64,000 nt of DNA, from contig CALYDD020000417.1 of the NCBI GenBank assembly GCA_944472135.2, forward strand, positions 62,001 to 126,000, read 5' to 3'. Position numbers and translations under genes: made by a program. The DNA is from Trichobilharzia regenti. Lineage: Eukaryota > Platyhelminthes > Trematoda > Strigeidida > Schistosomatidae. Within the stretch, counting starts at the first letter, position 1, and every line of letters begins with the position of its first letter. The notes under the pieces are model-generated. The model was given only the letters and a program-made list of their open reading frames with translations. It was not told the origin of the DNA and searched no databases. Of the stretch, positions 54,441 to 64,000 are shown piece by piece.

Positions 54441-55297
54441 ATTGCCTCATTTTCAACTGCACGAGATAATTTGTGTAAAAAGAAATGTTTTTAGGATTAT
54501 AGTGATTTAAGTAACTCTTGCCATCGCAATGGAGTTTCGATATGTCTTTATTGTACTTTATTTGTTTCAAATATCCCTCCTATTTTTAGATTAAAGGTGA
54601 GTTCGGAGAGTGTCGATGGTTATGCAGAGACAGTCTCTGAATAAGTCCACTGCTTCTCCGACAACTATATGCATGAAAGACCACTGATGACTTTCACTGT
54701 TGCTGGCATCTCTGAATAAAAAAAATGACATCAGTAGTTTATTTTCGATATCTATAGCTTAGGCGTTCTAACGGCGATCTGCATCAGTGTATTTTCCTGT
54801 GAAATTTATACTACTAACAAGTAAGCGATGCCTTTAGAGAAATTTCTACAGAAATTTAAATTCACAATCACAATACCATAATAATAGCCTTATTCTAAAA
54901 AGTGCACTTGGACACAATAGAGAATTCTCAAGGAGTTACATAACTGAGGTATTTACTCCTTGTACAGAATCTTCAGATAATATAATAACTGATAATATGT
55001 CATCTGTATCGATATCTTTCCATCTGAAACGTGTTCCAGTACTACTCCACAATTCTGTCCCACCATTTCCTTTGAAATAATCCTAGTGAAAGATAGAAGC
55101 TTATCTGAAATTGTCCACAGGTATAGACTACAGCAATCAAATGATTAAGACAATGTGAAACAGAGTAAATACAGTGCATTCTGTTGGATAGAAAATTTAT
55201 GCAGTCCAGTAATTTAAACAGGCCATCAGTATCACATATTATGTCTAAATCACATTATGTGAACGAGGCATAGACTGAGAGTGTAATTTACTTTTTT
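54441..55297. other. Gene-poor spacer
   Basis: About 0.85 kb of AT-rich sequence between SINE copy 2 and the RTE insertion. Nothing recognised. Confidence 0.35.
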
Positions 55298-55308
55298 ATT
55301 ACTTGCAA

Positions 55309-56050
55309 GTGAAAAGTAACAAGTTGGCAGAAGAAGCATCGAAGATAGGACTTCACGTGAACATAGATAAAACAGAGATGATGAAGATTCCTAGCCAACA
55401 TCAACAACACCAACAGACCACAATAAGCATAAATGGGAAGAACCTGAAAGAAACAACCTCCTTCACCTACCTGGGAAGCATCGTCTCAACTACAGGCGGA
55501 ACTGACGAGGACATCAAAGCCAGAATCGGAAAAGTAAGACAAGCTTTCATTACTCTCAAATCTGTGTGGAGGTCAACAGCAATCAGCATCAAAAATAAGA
55601 TCCGGATTTCAACTCCGATGTGAAGTCAGTCAGTGCTACTATACGGATCAGAGACTTGGCGAGTCATAAAGAGCATCTCAAACAAACTTCAAACCTTCAT
55701 TAACACTGTCTCCGCTCAATACTCAAGATCAGATGGCCAGAAAAGATCAGCAACAGGGATCTCTGGAGCGAACCAATCAGGAACCGATTGTGAAACAAAT
55801 AGGCAGAAAGAAATGGAGATGGATTGGCCATACGCTGAGGAAACCATCAAGTGACATCACTAGACAAGCCCTCGAGTGGAACCCGAAAGGGAGGCGGCGA
55901 GTTGGTCGTCATGTGAGGGTGACTTGGAGGAGGTCATGCGAGGAGGAGATGAAAGCATGTGGACAGACCTGGAGCAGGGTGAAAAAGTTGTCAGAAAACC
56001 GAAGTCAATGGAGGTGCGCAGCTGAAGCCCTATGTTCCTCTAGGAACTAA
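55309..56050 (+). pseudogene. RTE ORF2 C-terminal region
   Basis: Three overlapping frames: 55303-55623 ('VKSNKLAEEASKIGLHVNID', 'TSFTYLGSIVSTTGGTDED'), 55633-55854 ('LLYGSETWRVIKSISNKLQ'), and 55733-56050 ('RKKWRWIGHTLRKPSSDIT', 'VTWRRSCEEEMKACGQTW'), ending 'ALCSSRN'. This is the region after the RT active site. No catalytic motifs remain. Confidence 0.88.
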
Positions 56051-56086
56051 AGGATACAATAATAATATAATATAATAATAATAATA
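55309..56086 (+). mobile_element. RTE LINE 3' end, 5'-truncated, with TSD
   Basis: About 780 bp, flanked by the 11-bp TSD attacttgcaa (55298-55308 and 56087-56097), with an (AAT)n-type tail. Nearly the same as 48858-49641, so same family and fairly recent. Confidence 0.92.
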
Positions 56087-56097
56087 ATTACTTGCAA

Positions 56098-58064
56098 TCG
56101 CCTTCATTTGTATGCTCGAATGAAGTTGTTTAAATGGTTTCAAGTGTACAAACTGTGTTAACTGTAAATAAATATAAGCAAAATTTATATCATGATTATT
56201 GCTGCCAATTGTTTCAAAAACTGAAAAATAGTGAGCAGAAATCATCCTATTAATGTAGATACTAAAAGAATCAACAATGTTTATTTATCATCAATAAAAT
56301 TTTATATTGAAATGAAATATCGAATGAGAATTCCGAGTAAATCACTCCACTTCTGACAAAAAACCATTAAGGAGATTACGTATGCTGATGATATGAACCA
56401 CAGAAGACCTCTACTTTGAATGAGTTTTCCTTATTTAAATGAATTCTTAATATGCGATATTGTGAAATATACCACCAACCAGATGTATGACAGTGATTGG
56501 TTGGACAATTGTCTTCAGAAATGAAATCATGTTATGCGCCTCTGGGTTTGTTTGATCTCATAACCTGCCTCCTGTTACTTCCGAGCAAATCATCCTGACA
56601 GAAAATGAAAGCTTCGTAAATCAACCTTCCGTCTCAGAAAATACAACAAATATAACTGCATCATCGACAAGTCTTCTACGTCATCTATAAAAGGAAACAT
56701 CTTCGCTTTACTGTATCCATTTAAAATGTCTGTGAATTGTGTGTGGCTATTTTCATTACAATGTACCGAACTAGATTGTCCTCTACTGTTTAACATTTTC
56801 TTGGATAATATTATCAGTTCTAAAAAATGGGAAAGTTAGTATGTACTTGTGTTTTCCTCTGCCGATTATGTAATTTGACAAATTACTTGTAATAATTTTC
56901 TTCCTTATCAGATGATAAGTGAAGCTCAAATCATGACAGAGTAAGTTTCACTTTAGAGGAAACAGAGATGAATAAGTCTACGACTCCGACAGACCGAGTA
57001 TTTCTATATCAAATACTACCGTTTCAAATATCGACACCCAGTGGTACTGTCATCCTGGATCATTCCATAAAGTTTATTATCTAGTAAAAACTCCGCTGCT
57101 ATATGGGAGAATCTAATTTTTACCAAAATAAGTTTCCTCATTCATTCCTGACAGTCTAAGTATTAGATTCTGTCCACCCCTAATGAGAAATGTCCCCAGT
57201 ATTATTTATTATTCCATAACTTACAAAGGCTAGCTTCTTAAGTTGATAAAACATTCATTCAATCTGTTGATCATATGTTATTATCACCGGCTTCATTCTG
57301 AAAGTATTTACATCCTTGCTGGCATTTAGGTTACCACAGTCTCCTAGTTTTCTTATCGATATGTTAAGCAAGGTCAGTGTATCTAGATCACGTATTGTAA
57401 ATCGACAACAAAACCTTTAATCACTCGCTTCATGGTCTCTTTCACTAAAGATACTCACATACAGAGGAATAAAAAGCATTTTACAAATGTAGTGTTGAAG
57501 TTGAAGTGGATGGCATTATACACATTCATAGTAAATGTGATATGGTAATCCATGTTCAGTATGGAAATAAACAAACTGGTTGTCTTATAAATGATGGGTG
57601 GACAGATAAACAATGGATTATGCCTTCTCACGCCTAAGTGATCAGTCATGTGCACTTATATTATTGCTTCTTTTATAAATGTAATTTTACTTTCCATATC
57701 ACCTGATTGTGTGTTTTCGTTTAAGTAAAGGGTTGAAAATCAAGTTGCAGTTGCATATGTTACTGGCATAGACAAGCGATATATACAATCACCGTATCTG
57801 TAGCAGATCGTGAGTCCCTTCCTGTCAATTCAAGATTTCTCAAAATATAAAAGAATGATACTAGATGCTTTAACTTATACGAAATTCAATATTCCATTCT
57901 AAAAATCTTTTTTCAGCCAAATGTTACTGGCAAATTTGTTAAATTTGAATTTTCGCAATGAATAAAAAGAACATCATGATATTACAGTTCTTCGTCAAGT
58001 GTTCCGTGAAAATTCCCTATCACGAATAAGTATTACATCAATGACTGGTAAAAGTTGATTGAAT
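56098..58064. other. Gene-poor region with a faint RT relic
   Basis: About 2 kb AT-rich. Near 56740-56870 short runs such as 'LDCPLLFNIFLDNI' and, after a gap, 'SADYVI' (plus strand) resemble the QG.PLSP and YADD region of a LINE RT. Otherwise nothing recognised. Confidence 0.35.
56740..56870 (+). pseudogene. Very old LINE RT fragment
   Basis: Two RT-like blocks in order and at the right spacing ('DCPLLFNIFLDNI', 'SADYVI'); too short for family assignment. Confidence 0.3.
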
Positions 58065-58640
58065 TCCCTTTTGTTGTTTTCTCCTTTGGTACCTAGAAAT
58101 ACATAGGGCTTCAGCTGAAAATCTCCACTGCATTCGGTTCTCCGCCAACATTGAACCCGGCTCCACGACTGCCCACATACTTTCATCTCCTCTTCACATC
58201 ACCTCCTCCATGTCACCATCGCACTGACAACCAACTTGTCGCTTCCACTCGAGCGATGGCCTGGCGTGTGATGTCACTCACTTGATGACTTTCTCAGAGT
58301 ATGGCCACAATCCAATCCACCTCCATTTCTTCCTTCTTATTTGTTGCACAATCGGCTCCTGCTCGGTTGATTCGTTCATTGCCAGATGTCCTTCACTGTT
58401 GCTGATCTTTTCTGGCCGGCTATCTGATCTTGAGTGTTGAGTGAAGACAGCAGTCGATGAAGCTCTGTATTTTGTTCGAAGAGCCCTTCGTGACACGCCA
58501 AGTCTCTGATCCGTGTAATAGCACTGACTTCACATTGGAGTTGAAAATTCGGATCTTATTTTTCATTCTGAGTGCTGTTGATCTCTACACAGACTTGAGA
58601 GTATTGAAAGCTTGCCTCGCTTTCCCGATCCTCGCACACA
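58065..58640 (-). pseudogene. RTE LINE 3' end, 5'-truncated
   Basis: Minus-strand RTE C-terminal region: 'KNKIRIFNSNVKSVL', 'GSETWRVTKGSSNK' and 'KKWRWIGLWPY' in several frames, followed by the conserved 3' end 'CTGAAGCCCTATGTATTTCT' (58085-58112). A different RTE subfamily from 48229-49641. No TSD determined. Confidence 0.78.
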
Positions 58641-59240
58641 TGCCCTTTGTAAAATGGCAATTCACACGAAATTTTGACATCCAAAAGAGGTTAAACTATC
58701 ATTTACCCAATCCGAAGGCAGACATCTCAACTTCAAATTCAGAAGCTACATATAAGGCAATGGGTTTGACGACAAACTGCAGCATATTAAAAAATAATTC
58801 ATTAAAAAAGACACATAAATCCCCCTAGTTTTATATCTATGTTCTTTTCTATCTCTTGAGAATATGGAGTTTACAGTTGAAAAATTCCACAGAAGTATTT
58901 AACCAGTTTTAGGACTTTAGATCACTTGGTTCATGCATTGACTACGGTATACAGAATGCCTTTGTTAAAAAGATATAGACGATGTAACTAAATGATGCTA
59001 TTCCAAAAAGTCAGAATTTAACAAGTGCAGATATTTACAGTCTACTTGTAGGTTTCATTTTGTCCAGGATATATTGTTATATACTATTATTAATATTATT
59101 CCCTTGGAATATGAAAAGCATGTGATGATATGTGAAGTAGCTAGAATATATATACATATATATTCGTGCTAAATCAAGAGTTCTAGACATAAAAAGCTAT
59201 TCTTCATGCTATAGAAATAATTTCGATACTTTTGTCAGCA
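58641..59240. other. Spacer
   Basis: AT-rich; TATATA-rich stretch at 59146-59163. No gene. Confidence 0.35.
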
Positions 59241-59765
59241 AATTATTATTATTGTTTCCTTGAGTTCCTAGTGGAACATAGGGCTTCAACTGCACGTCTC
59301 CACTTGCTTCTCTCTCCCTTCTGCTGTACTTTTCACCTGCATCCAGGTTAGTCCATACTGTTTCAACTCCTCTTCACACTATCTCCTCCATGTCACCCTT
59401 ACACTGACGTCCCACTCGCCGCCTCCCTTTCGGTCTGGTTCCACTCGAGAAATGGCCTGACCCAGCGCTTCCCTCACCGAGTGTCTAATCCATCTGCACT
59501 TTCTCCTGCATATTTGTTGGGCGATCGGTTTGTTTGTTCCCATAGTTTCTTGTTGTTTGTGATTCTTTCCGGCCCGGCCCGGCCATCTGATCTTCAGTAT
59601 AGAGCTAGTGAAGACAGTTGTTGATAAAGGTGTTGTCTGCAACAGGCTGTTGGAAATATTCTTTGTGACCCGCCCGCCAAGTTTCTGATCCGTATAGAAG
59701 AACTGACTGACTTGACGTTTGTATTGAAAATCCGACTGAATTTTGTTCTTTATGCTGAGTGAAAA
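59241..59765 (-). pseudogene. RTE LINE 3' end, near-identical to 62070-62577
   Basis: Minus-strand C-terminal RTE region with ATT-type tail (59241-59253). Contains 'LSIKNKIQSDFQY', 'CRRKCRWIRHSVREALG' and 'RVEPDRKGGGEWDV'. From 59253 to 59748 it matches 62081-62577 with only a one-base length difference that I noticed (CTCTCTCCCTT versus CTCTCTCCTT). Confidence 0.8.
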
Positions 59766-59829
59766 ATTCAGCAAATAGAGAAGATTAATTAACATGAGAC
59801 AGTCAAAAGTACAGATTATTCGTTTTTTA

Positions 59830-60590
59830 ACAGACAGTATTTCAGGCGAACACAGAAAAGATGCAAATGATGACGACCTTCAACTAACAACATTAACAAC
59901 AACAACAAACTAACCACCATCAACAGGATAAATCTAAAAGAAGCAGTCTCTTTCACTCGCACTACATTGGTGACATCTCTCCGACAACAGGCAGTGGCAC
60001 AGATGAAGATTTCAAGGACAGCAACAATCCGATTATGAAAATAAGACAAGCAATCCTTATTCTGAAATCATTGTGCATATATCCACATTCTAGAACTCAG
60101 AAATACGAACAGGATACGGATTTTCAGCACTAACTCCAAGTCAGTGAGTGCTTCTATGCAGTTGAGAAACCTATCGCATGAGTCACTGAGAGCCTTTCTA
60201 ACATGCGCGTAACTTCTCCTCCTAAATAATGAAGATGAAATGTTTGACGAGGAAGGATAAGCAAGCATGAATTGTGGCAGGTCAGGAAGCAGCCAAGAAT
60301 GAATTTTACAATCAATGAATAAAAGAAGGATGTGGAGATGTATTGAACCTACCCCATGGAGACATTCAAATGACATCACATTCCAGTCAGGCCGTTGAGT
60401 GGAAAGCGACAGGTTAAGCGTCAGAAGTTGACATAGAAGGGATCAAGTTGGAAGGGAAATTAAAGCCTCTAAGCAGTTGCTACACCAGGCATATGATAGT
60501 GACTGCAAAGAATATGGTACAACAGAGATGTACCAGTGAAGTCCTGTGTTTCATTCAGATTGCAAGGGACGGGTATTTATAATTATAATA
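59830..60590 (+). pseudogene. Diverged RTE LINE 3' end
   Basis: Plus strand, heavily mutated: AAAACAACAACAAAC near 59905 (Gln-rich linker), ACAACAGGCAGTGGCACAG near 59980 ('TTGSGTDED'-like), AGGATGTGGAGATG near 60325 and AAGTCCTGTGTTTCATTC near 60539 match the RTE C-terminal region and 3' end in order. Many indels. Confidence 0.6.
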
Positions 60591-61834
60591 ATGAATGAAT
60601 AAACTTCATCCGCATAATGTTACAGTGCAGTACTGTTTTTCTTTTCATGCTTTACAACAGTTCACAGTCAACTGATACTGTCATTTAACAAACTGCCAAA
60701 AGATTACAAGTCATCTGAATACACCGCTTAAAATTGATTAAAAACTCTTCTTTCCGTTAGTTTGCTTTCAAATTCCCTTAAATTCTTTTTTGGTTGGTCA
60801 CTTTTTGAATTTTTTTCCTGGAGGAAGAAGTCAGAGAGTAAGTTCATTTTGTCATTTTTGTCTTTCAGTCAGTCTCTAAATTTTTTTACAGAAATCAAAT
60901 GTTCTTAAGTTACTATAACTGAAATATATTCAATAAACTAGTTGGTTTAAAAGTGAAAGATTATGCAAATCGAGTGCGGACACTTCTATTACCATCATCC
61001 TCTTCCAAAATGACTTCATAAACACAATTCGGTTATCTTGATTCACAAAGTATTATTATTAATATTATTATTATTATTATTATTATTATCAATATCGTTA
61101 TTAATGTACACGTTGAAATGATAAACATTCAGAGTGATTTAGATTGTCAATTACACAACCATTTACTTATTTTATAGAAGATAACCGGAATTAATTTTTG
61201 TTTTCTTCACTGAATAAATCACAAATGAATTGTTTATTCAGTAGTCAATTTAAATTAAAACTGAAGTGAAGTTGATTAACTGATAATTTATGCAAAAATG
61301 GCATAAAAAAAGTTAAACCTTTAATTCACTGTCATTGATCTGACTTAGTTGAATACTGAACTCCAATAGTTGAGCATGATCATTCTGTGCAATACCCACT
61401 AACAAAATGAATCCAATGTATTCGCGATTTCGAATCAAATAATTCTGGTGTGTAATGATCATAAATGTATTGATAATTTTTCAATAAGGTGTGCTTATTT
61501 ATACACAAGGATAAATTTACATTCCGGTAATATTTCTAGTGGAACTGTAACAGAAAAGGCAATCAGATGAGAGCCACTCTGGTCAAAGATATCACTCTCA
61601 AACTATACAATAAATAGAACACATAGTAAACTATCTCAGCATCAGAAGGCATCTTTCCACATTTGTGTCATTCGAATTGTAACTTTTAGATGAAAATCAC
61701 ATAGTGCAGAAAGCTTTAATCGGGTATCAACTGAAATTAAATCAAATAAATAGATTGAGTGACGTAATATAATTGACAGGATTGACTATGATATAGTTAA
61801 AGCTGAAACAGGATAGAAACGTAATAGAATTGGC
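60591..61834. other. Gene-poor region
   Basis: 1.2 kb AT-rich with a (TTA)n microsatellite at 61052-61087. No element or gene recognised. Confidence 0.35.
61052..61087. repeat. (TTA)n microsatellite
   Basis: About a dozen ATT units with one interruption (TTAATATTA). Confidence 0.85.
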
Positions 61835-62065
61835 AGAAGTTGGAATTCATAAGCCATTGGATCGGATCCCGTGGATTAATGATCCACGAAGTCGCCTTGT
61901 AAACAGAAGGTTCTGGGTTCGAACTCCGGCAGATGCAGAATGACGAAGAGTCCAAAACTGGGACGAAACAGTTGTCCAGTACTCCCAGGCTTTCCAATGG
62001 TTCTTTAACTGATGTCAGCTGATGGTGGAATCCTGTAACCAATCATTCGAATCCCTACAAACCAA
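61835..62065 (+). mobile_element. tRNA-headed SINE with degenerate hammerhead domain, copy 3
   Basis: B box GGTTCGAACTCC at 61916-61927; A-box region GTGGATTAATGATCC is degenerate. Hammerhead region at about 61936-61980: stem II GUCC/GGAC is intact and GAAAC-AGUU-GUC is kept, but stem I is broken (AGAATG for GTACTG) and the core reads ACGAAGA. The 3' end abuts the tail of the next RTE. Confidence 0.72.
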
Positions 62066-62069
62066 TTTA

Positions 62070-62850
62070 TTATTTATTTTATTGTTTCCTTGAGTTCCTA
62101 GTGGAACATAGGGCTTCAACTGCACGTCTCCACTTGCTTCTCTCTCCTTCTGCTGTACTTTTCACCTGCATCCAGGTTAGTCCATACTGTTTCAACTCCT
62201 CTTCACACTATCTCCTCCATGTCACCCTTACACTGACGTCCCACTCGCCGCCTCCCTTTCGGTCTGGTTCCACTCGAGAAATGGCCTGACCCAGCGCTTC
62301 CCTCACCGAGTGTCTAATCCATCTGCACTTTCTCCTGCATATTTGTTGGGCGATCGGTTTGTTTGTTCCCATAGTTTCTTGTTGTTTGTGATTCTTTCCG
62401 GCCCGGCCCGGCCATCTGATCTTCAGTATAGAGCTAGTGAAGACAGTTGTTGATAAAGGTGTTGTCTGCAACAGGCTGTTGGAAATATTCTTTGTGACCC
62501 GCCCGCCAAGTTTCTGATCCGTATAGAAGAACTGACTGACTTGACGTTTGTATTGAAAATCCGACTGAATTTTGTTGTTGATACTGACTGAGTGACGAAG
62601 ATTTCCGGATTGGTTTCAGGTTGATAAATGTGTTTCTCGCCTTACCGATTCTCGCTCGATTTGACATCCTCGTCCGTTCCTCCTGTAGTTGAGATTATGC
62701 TCCGTAGATAAGTGATTGAAGTAACCTGTTTGAAATCCCTCCCGTTGATGTCGATTGACGTTGGATGTTGCTGCTGTTGTTGTTGGTTGGTTATTTTCAG
62801 ATTCTCTGTCTTGTCTATGTTCACCTGGAGTCCTTCACTTGTGTTGATCT
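62070..62850 (-). pseudogene. RTE ORF2 C-terminal region and 3' UTR
   Basis: 'NIDKTENLKITNQQQQQQ' (62824-62767), 'SIISTTGGTDEDVKS', then 'SVLLYGSETWRAGHKEYF' and 'RRKCRWIRHSVREALG' in shifted frames. Ends in CATAGGGCTTCAACTG (plus strand 62107) and an ATT-rich tail abutting the SINE at 62065. Confidence 0.8.
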
Positions 62851-62888
62851 CTTCCCGGATAGAGATTTGGTTATCTGATATAGTGTCC

Positions 62889-64000
62889 TCAGGTCCCTTT
62901 TGCCTTCTCAGCTTCAGCGGCGAGGTTGTCGTAGAATTGTCTTTTGTCCTTCCTAGAACTCTTCTTCACTTCTTTTTCCAGTGCTTTGTAAGTTGAGCTC
63001 AGCGCCTCCTTCTCTTGTCCGTCCTTGCATTGAACCATTTTTTCTTCCACCATTCTCCTCTCCTCTATTAGCTTCCAAGTGTCCGTTGAGAGCCATTCCT
63101 TGTCTTTTCTCTTCTTTCTTCCTAGAACCGTTGAACACGTTTCGTTGAGAATCGCCTTCAGAGATTTCCAATGTTCTTCCACGCATGATTCTTCAGTGAT
63201 GTCGCGTAGTGTTTCCTGCCTTGCTCTGACAGTTGCAGTGAAAGTGTCCTTTGTGGTTGTGTCCTTCAGTAATTGAGTGTTGAATTTGCATTGTGGCCTA
63301 TCTCCAGCTATCCTCGAGGCTTTTAGTTTCACCTTGAAAATCCCTTGTACTAGATAGTGGTCTGAACCTACGTCTGCTCCTCTCCTCGACCTTGTGTCCA
63401 GTAGGCTACGTCTCCACTTTCTTGAAATTGAGATGAAGTCTATTTGGTTTTTGGTGTTTCCATCTGGTGAAATCCATGTCGCTGGCCTTGTGTATATCCT
63501 TGTGTTTGAAATCGCTGCCACCAATCACCAAATCATTGAAGGCGCAGAAGTCTGAGAAGAGTTCACCATTATCGATCATTTCACCGAGAGCCTCACGACC
63601 CATGGTGAGTTCTCTTCCTGTGTTGTCTCCTCCCAGCTTCCCATTCATATCACTCATCAGGATTTTGATATCGCCATTCGGGACGTTTTCCATTACTGTT
63701 TGTAGTCGTCTGTAGAACGCCTCCTTCTTTTCTTGTTCTGAGAGGTTTGTAGGCGCATAGCATTGACATTGAATGACTGTAACTTTCCTTCTTTTTGAGT
63801 TGAACCTGGCTGTCATTATCCTGGAGGAAATCGGTCCTCACTGCATGAGAGCTTCGGCTGCTGCTGGTGTCATCATGATGGCCACTACCTCGATGTGCTC
63901 GTGATTGTCCTCTGGGTGGCCGAAGTAGATTATTGTCTCCTCACTTGGTAGTTGGCACCTTCCACATCCGTTCCATCTGCTCTCGCAGATTCCCAACACT
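62889..64000 (-). pseudogene. RTE AP endonuclease and linker, one frameshift
   Basis: Endonuclease of RTE LINEs. Minus strand from the window edge: 'GICESRWNGCG' (about 63990), a stop near 63840, then from Met 63816 'QCYAPTNLSEQEKKEAFYRR', 'ILMSDMNGKLGGDNTGRE' (catalytic Asp-Asn) and 'VIGGSDFKHKDIHKA'. A single-base shift near 63475 moves to the frame 63524-62889: 'ATWISPDGNTKNQIDFISI', 'RGADVGSDHYLVQG' (catalytic Asp-His). The linker to residue 211 is charged ('KRKDKEWLSTDTWKL') and ends 'LAAEAEKAKGT', where RT should begin. All endonuclease motifs are present. Confidence 0.85.

Larger units (their letters stand above)
62070..64000 (-). mobile_element. RTE LINE with endonuclease but RT core deleted; runs off window
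   Basis: Minus-strand RTE-clade element: endonuclease and linker (64000-62889) are followed directly by the C-terminal Gln-rich linker and 3' end (62850-62070). The RT core with YADD is missing between them. The 3' half nearly duplicates 59241-59748. The 5' end lies beyond the window. Confidence 0.8.

Noticed and set aside
1..64000. CRISPR arrays, rRNA, bacterial operons
   Set aside because: None seen. The window is eukaryotic and repeat-dominated.

Overview
This 64 kb window looks like a trematode genome, most probably Schistosoma (blood fluke). The DNA reads as AT-rich. It is filled with a flatworm mix of repeats: RTE-clade and CR1/jockey-superfamily LINEs, BEL/Pao and Ty3/gypsy LTR elements (one CsRN1/Boudicca-like, one Mag-like), a Penelope-like element (PLE), a Merlin DNA transposon, and tRNA-headed SINEs carrying a relative of the schistosome Sm-alpha hammerhead ribozyme. 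I found no convincing host protein gene, rRNA or functional tRNA. Species cannot be decided from the sequence alone. Element names A and B are mine.

Layout, 1-21 kb. A partial BEL/Pao copy (1-1240, +) is followed by one plus-strand LINE, 'A-1', that begins near 1619 and ends near 21035. A-1 is split by four separate insertions: a gag-only BEL/Pao element with two LTRs (2528-7361, -); a composite insertion (7834-14779) that itself contains a second, near-full-length copy 'A-2' (8156-13682, -); a PLE (14911-16918, +) carrying its own 269-bp insertion; and a solo BEL LTR (20135-20494). Target-site duplications (TSDs) and reading-frame continuity support most junctions.

21-38 kb. A CsRN1-like gypsy pol relic (-) is interrupted by a solo BEL LTR with a 5-bp TSD. 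LINE 'B' follows (about 25.8-30.7 kb, -); its ORF2 keeps every endonuclease and RT catalytic motif I can see and is the most intact coding sequence here. Next come an orphan LINE endonuclease fragment, a Mag-like gypsy element with its 3' LTR (31.6-36.1 kb, +), and another solo BEL LTR with a 5-bp TSD.

38-54 kb. A gene-poor stretch holds an 881-bp Merlin transposon (8-bp TSD) and a pair of overlapping perfect palindromes. A gypsy solo LTR and an old RTE relic with a SINE follow. A complete but decayed CsRN1-like gypsy provirus (46951-53698, -) has equal-length LTRs and is interrupted by an RTE (11-bp TSD) and by an unrelated solo LTR (4-bp TSD).

54-64 kb. SINE copies (two of them tail-to-tail), several 5'-truncated RTE 3' ends on both strands, and at the right edge an RTE that keeps its endonuclease but has lost its RT core.

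How the parts work together: nothing here forms an operon or a host pathway. Each element once supplied its own replication proteins; LINE machinery probably moved the SINEs, and defective copies (A-1 and A-2 share RT deletions; BEL is gag-only) probably moved in trans. Coordinates of element ends are my own alignment by eye and may be off by a few bases.
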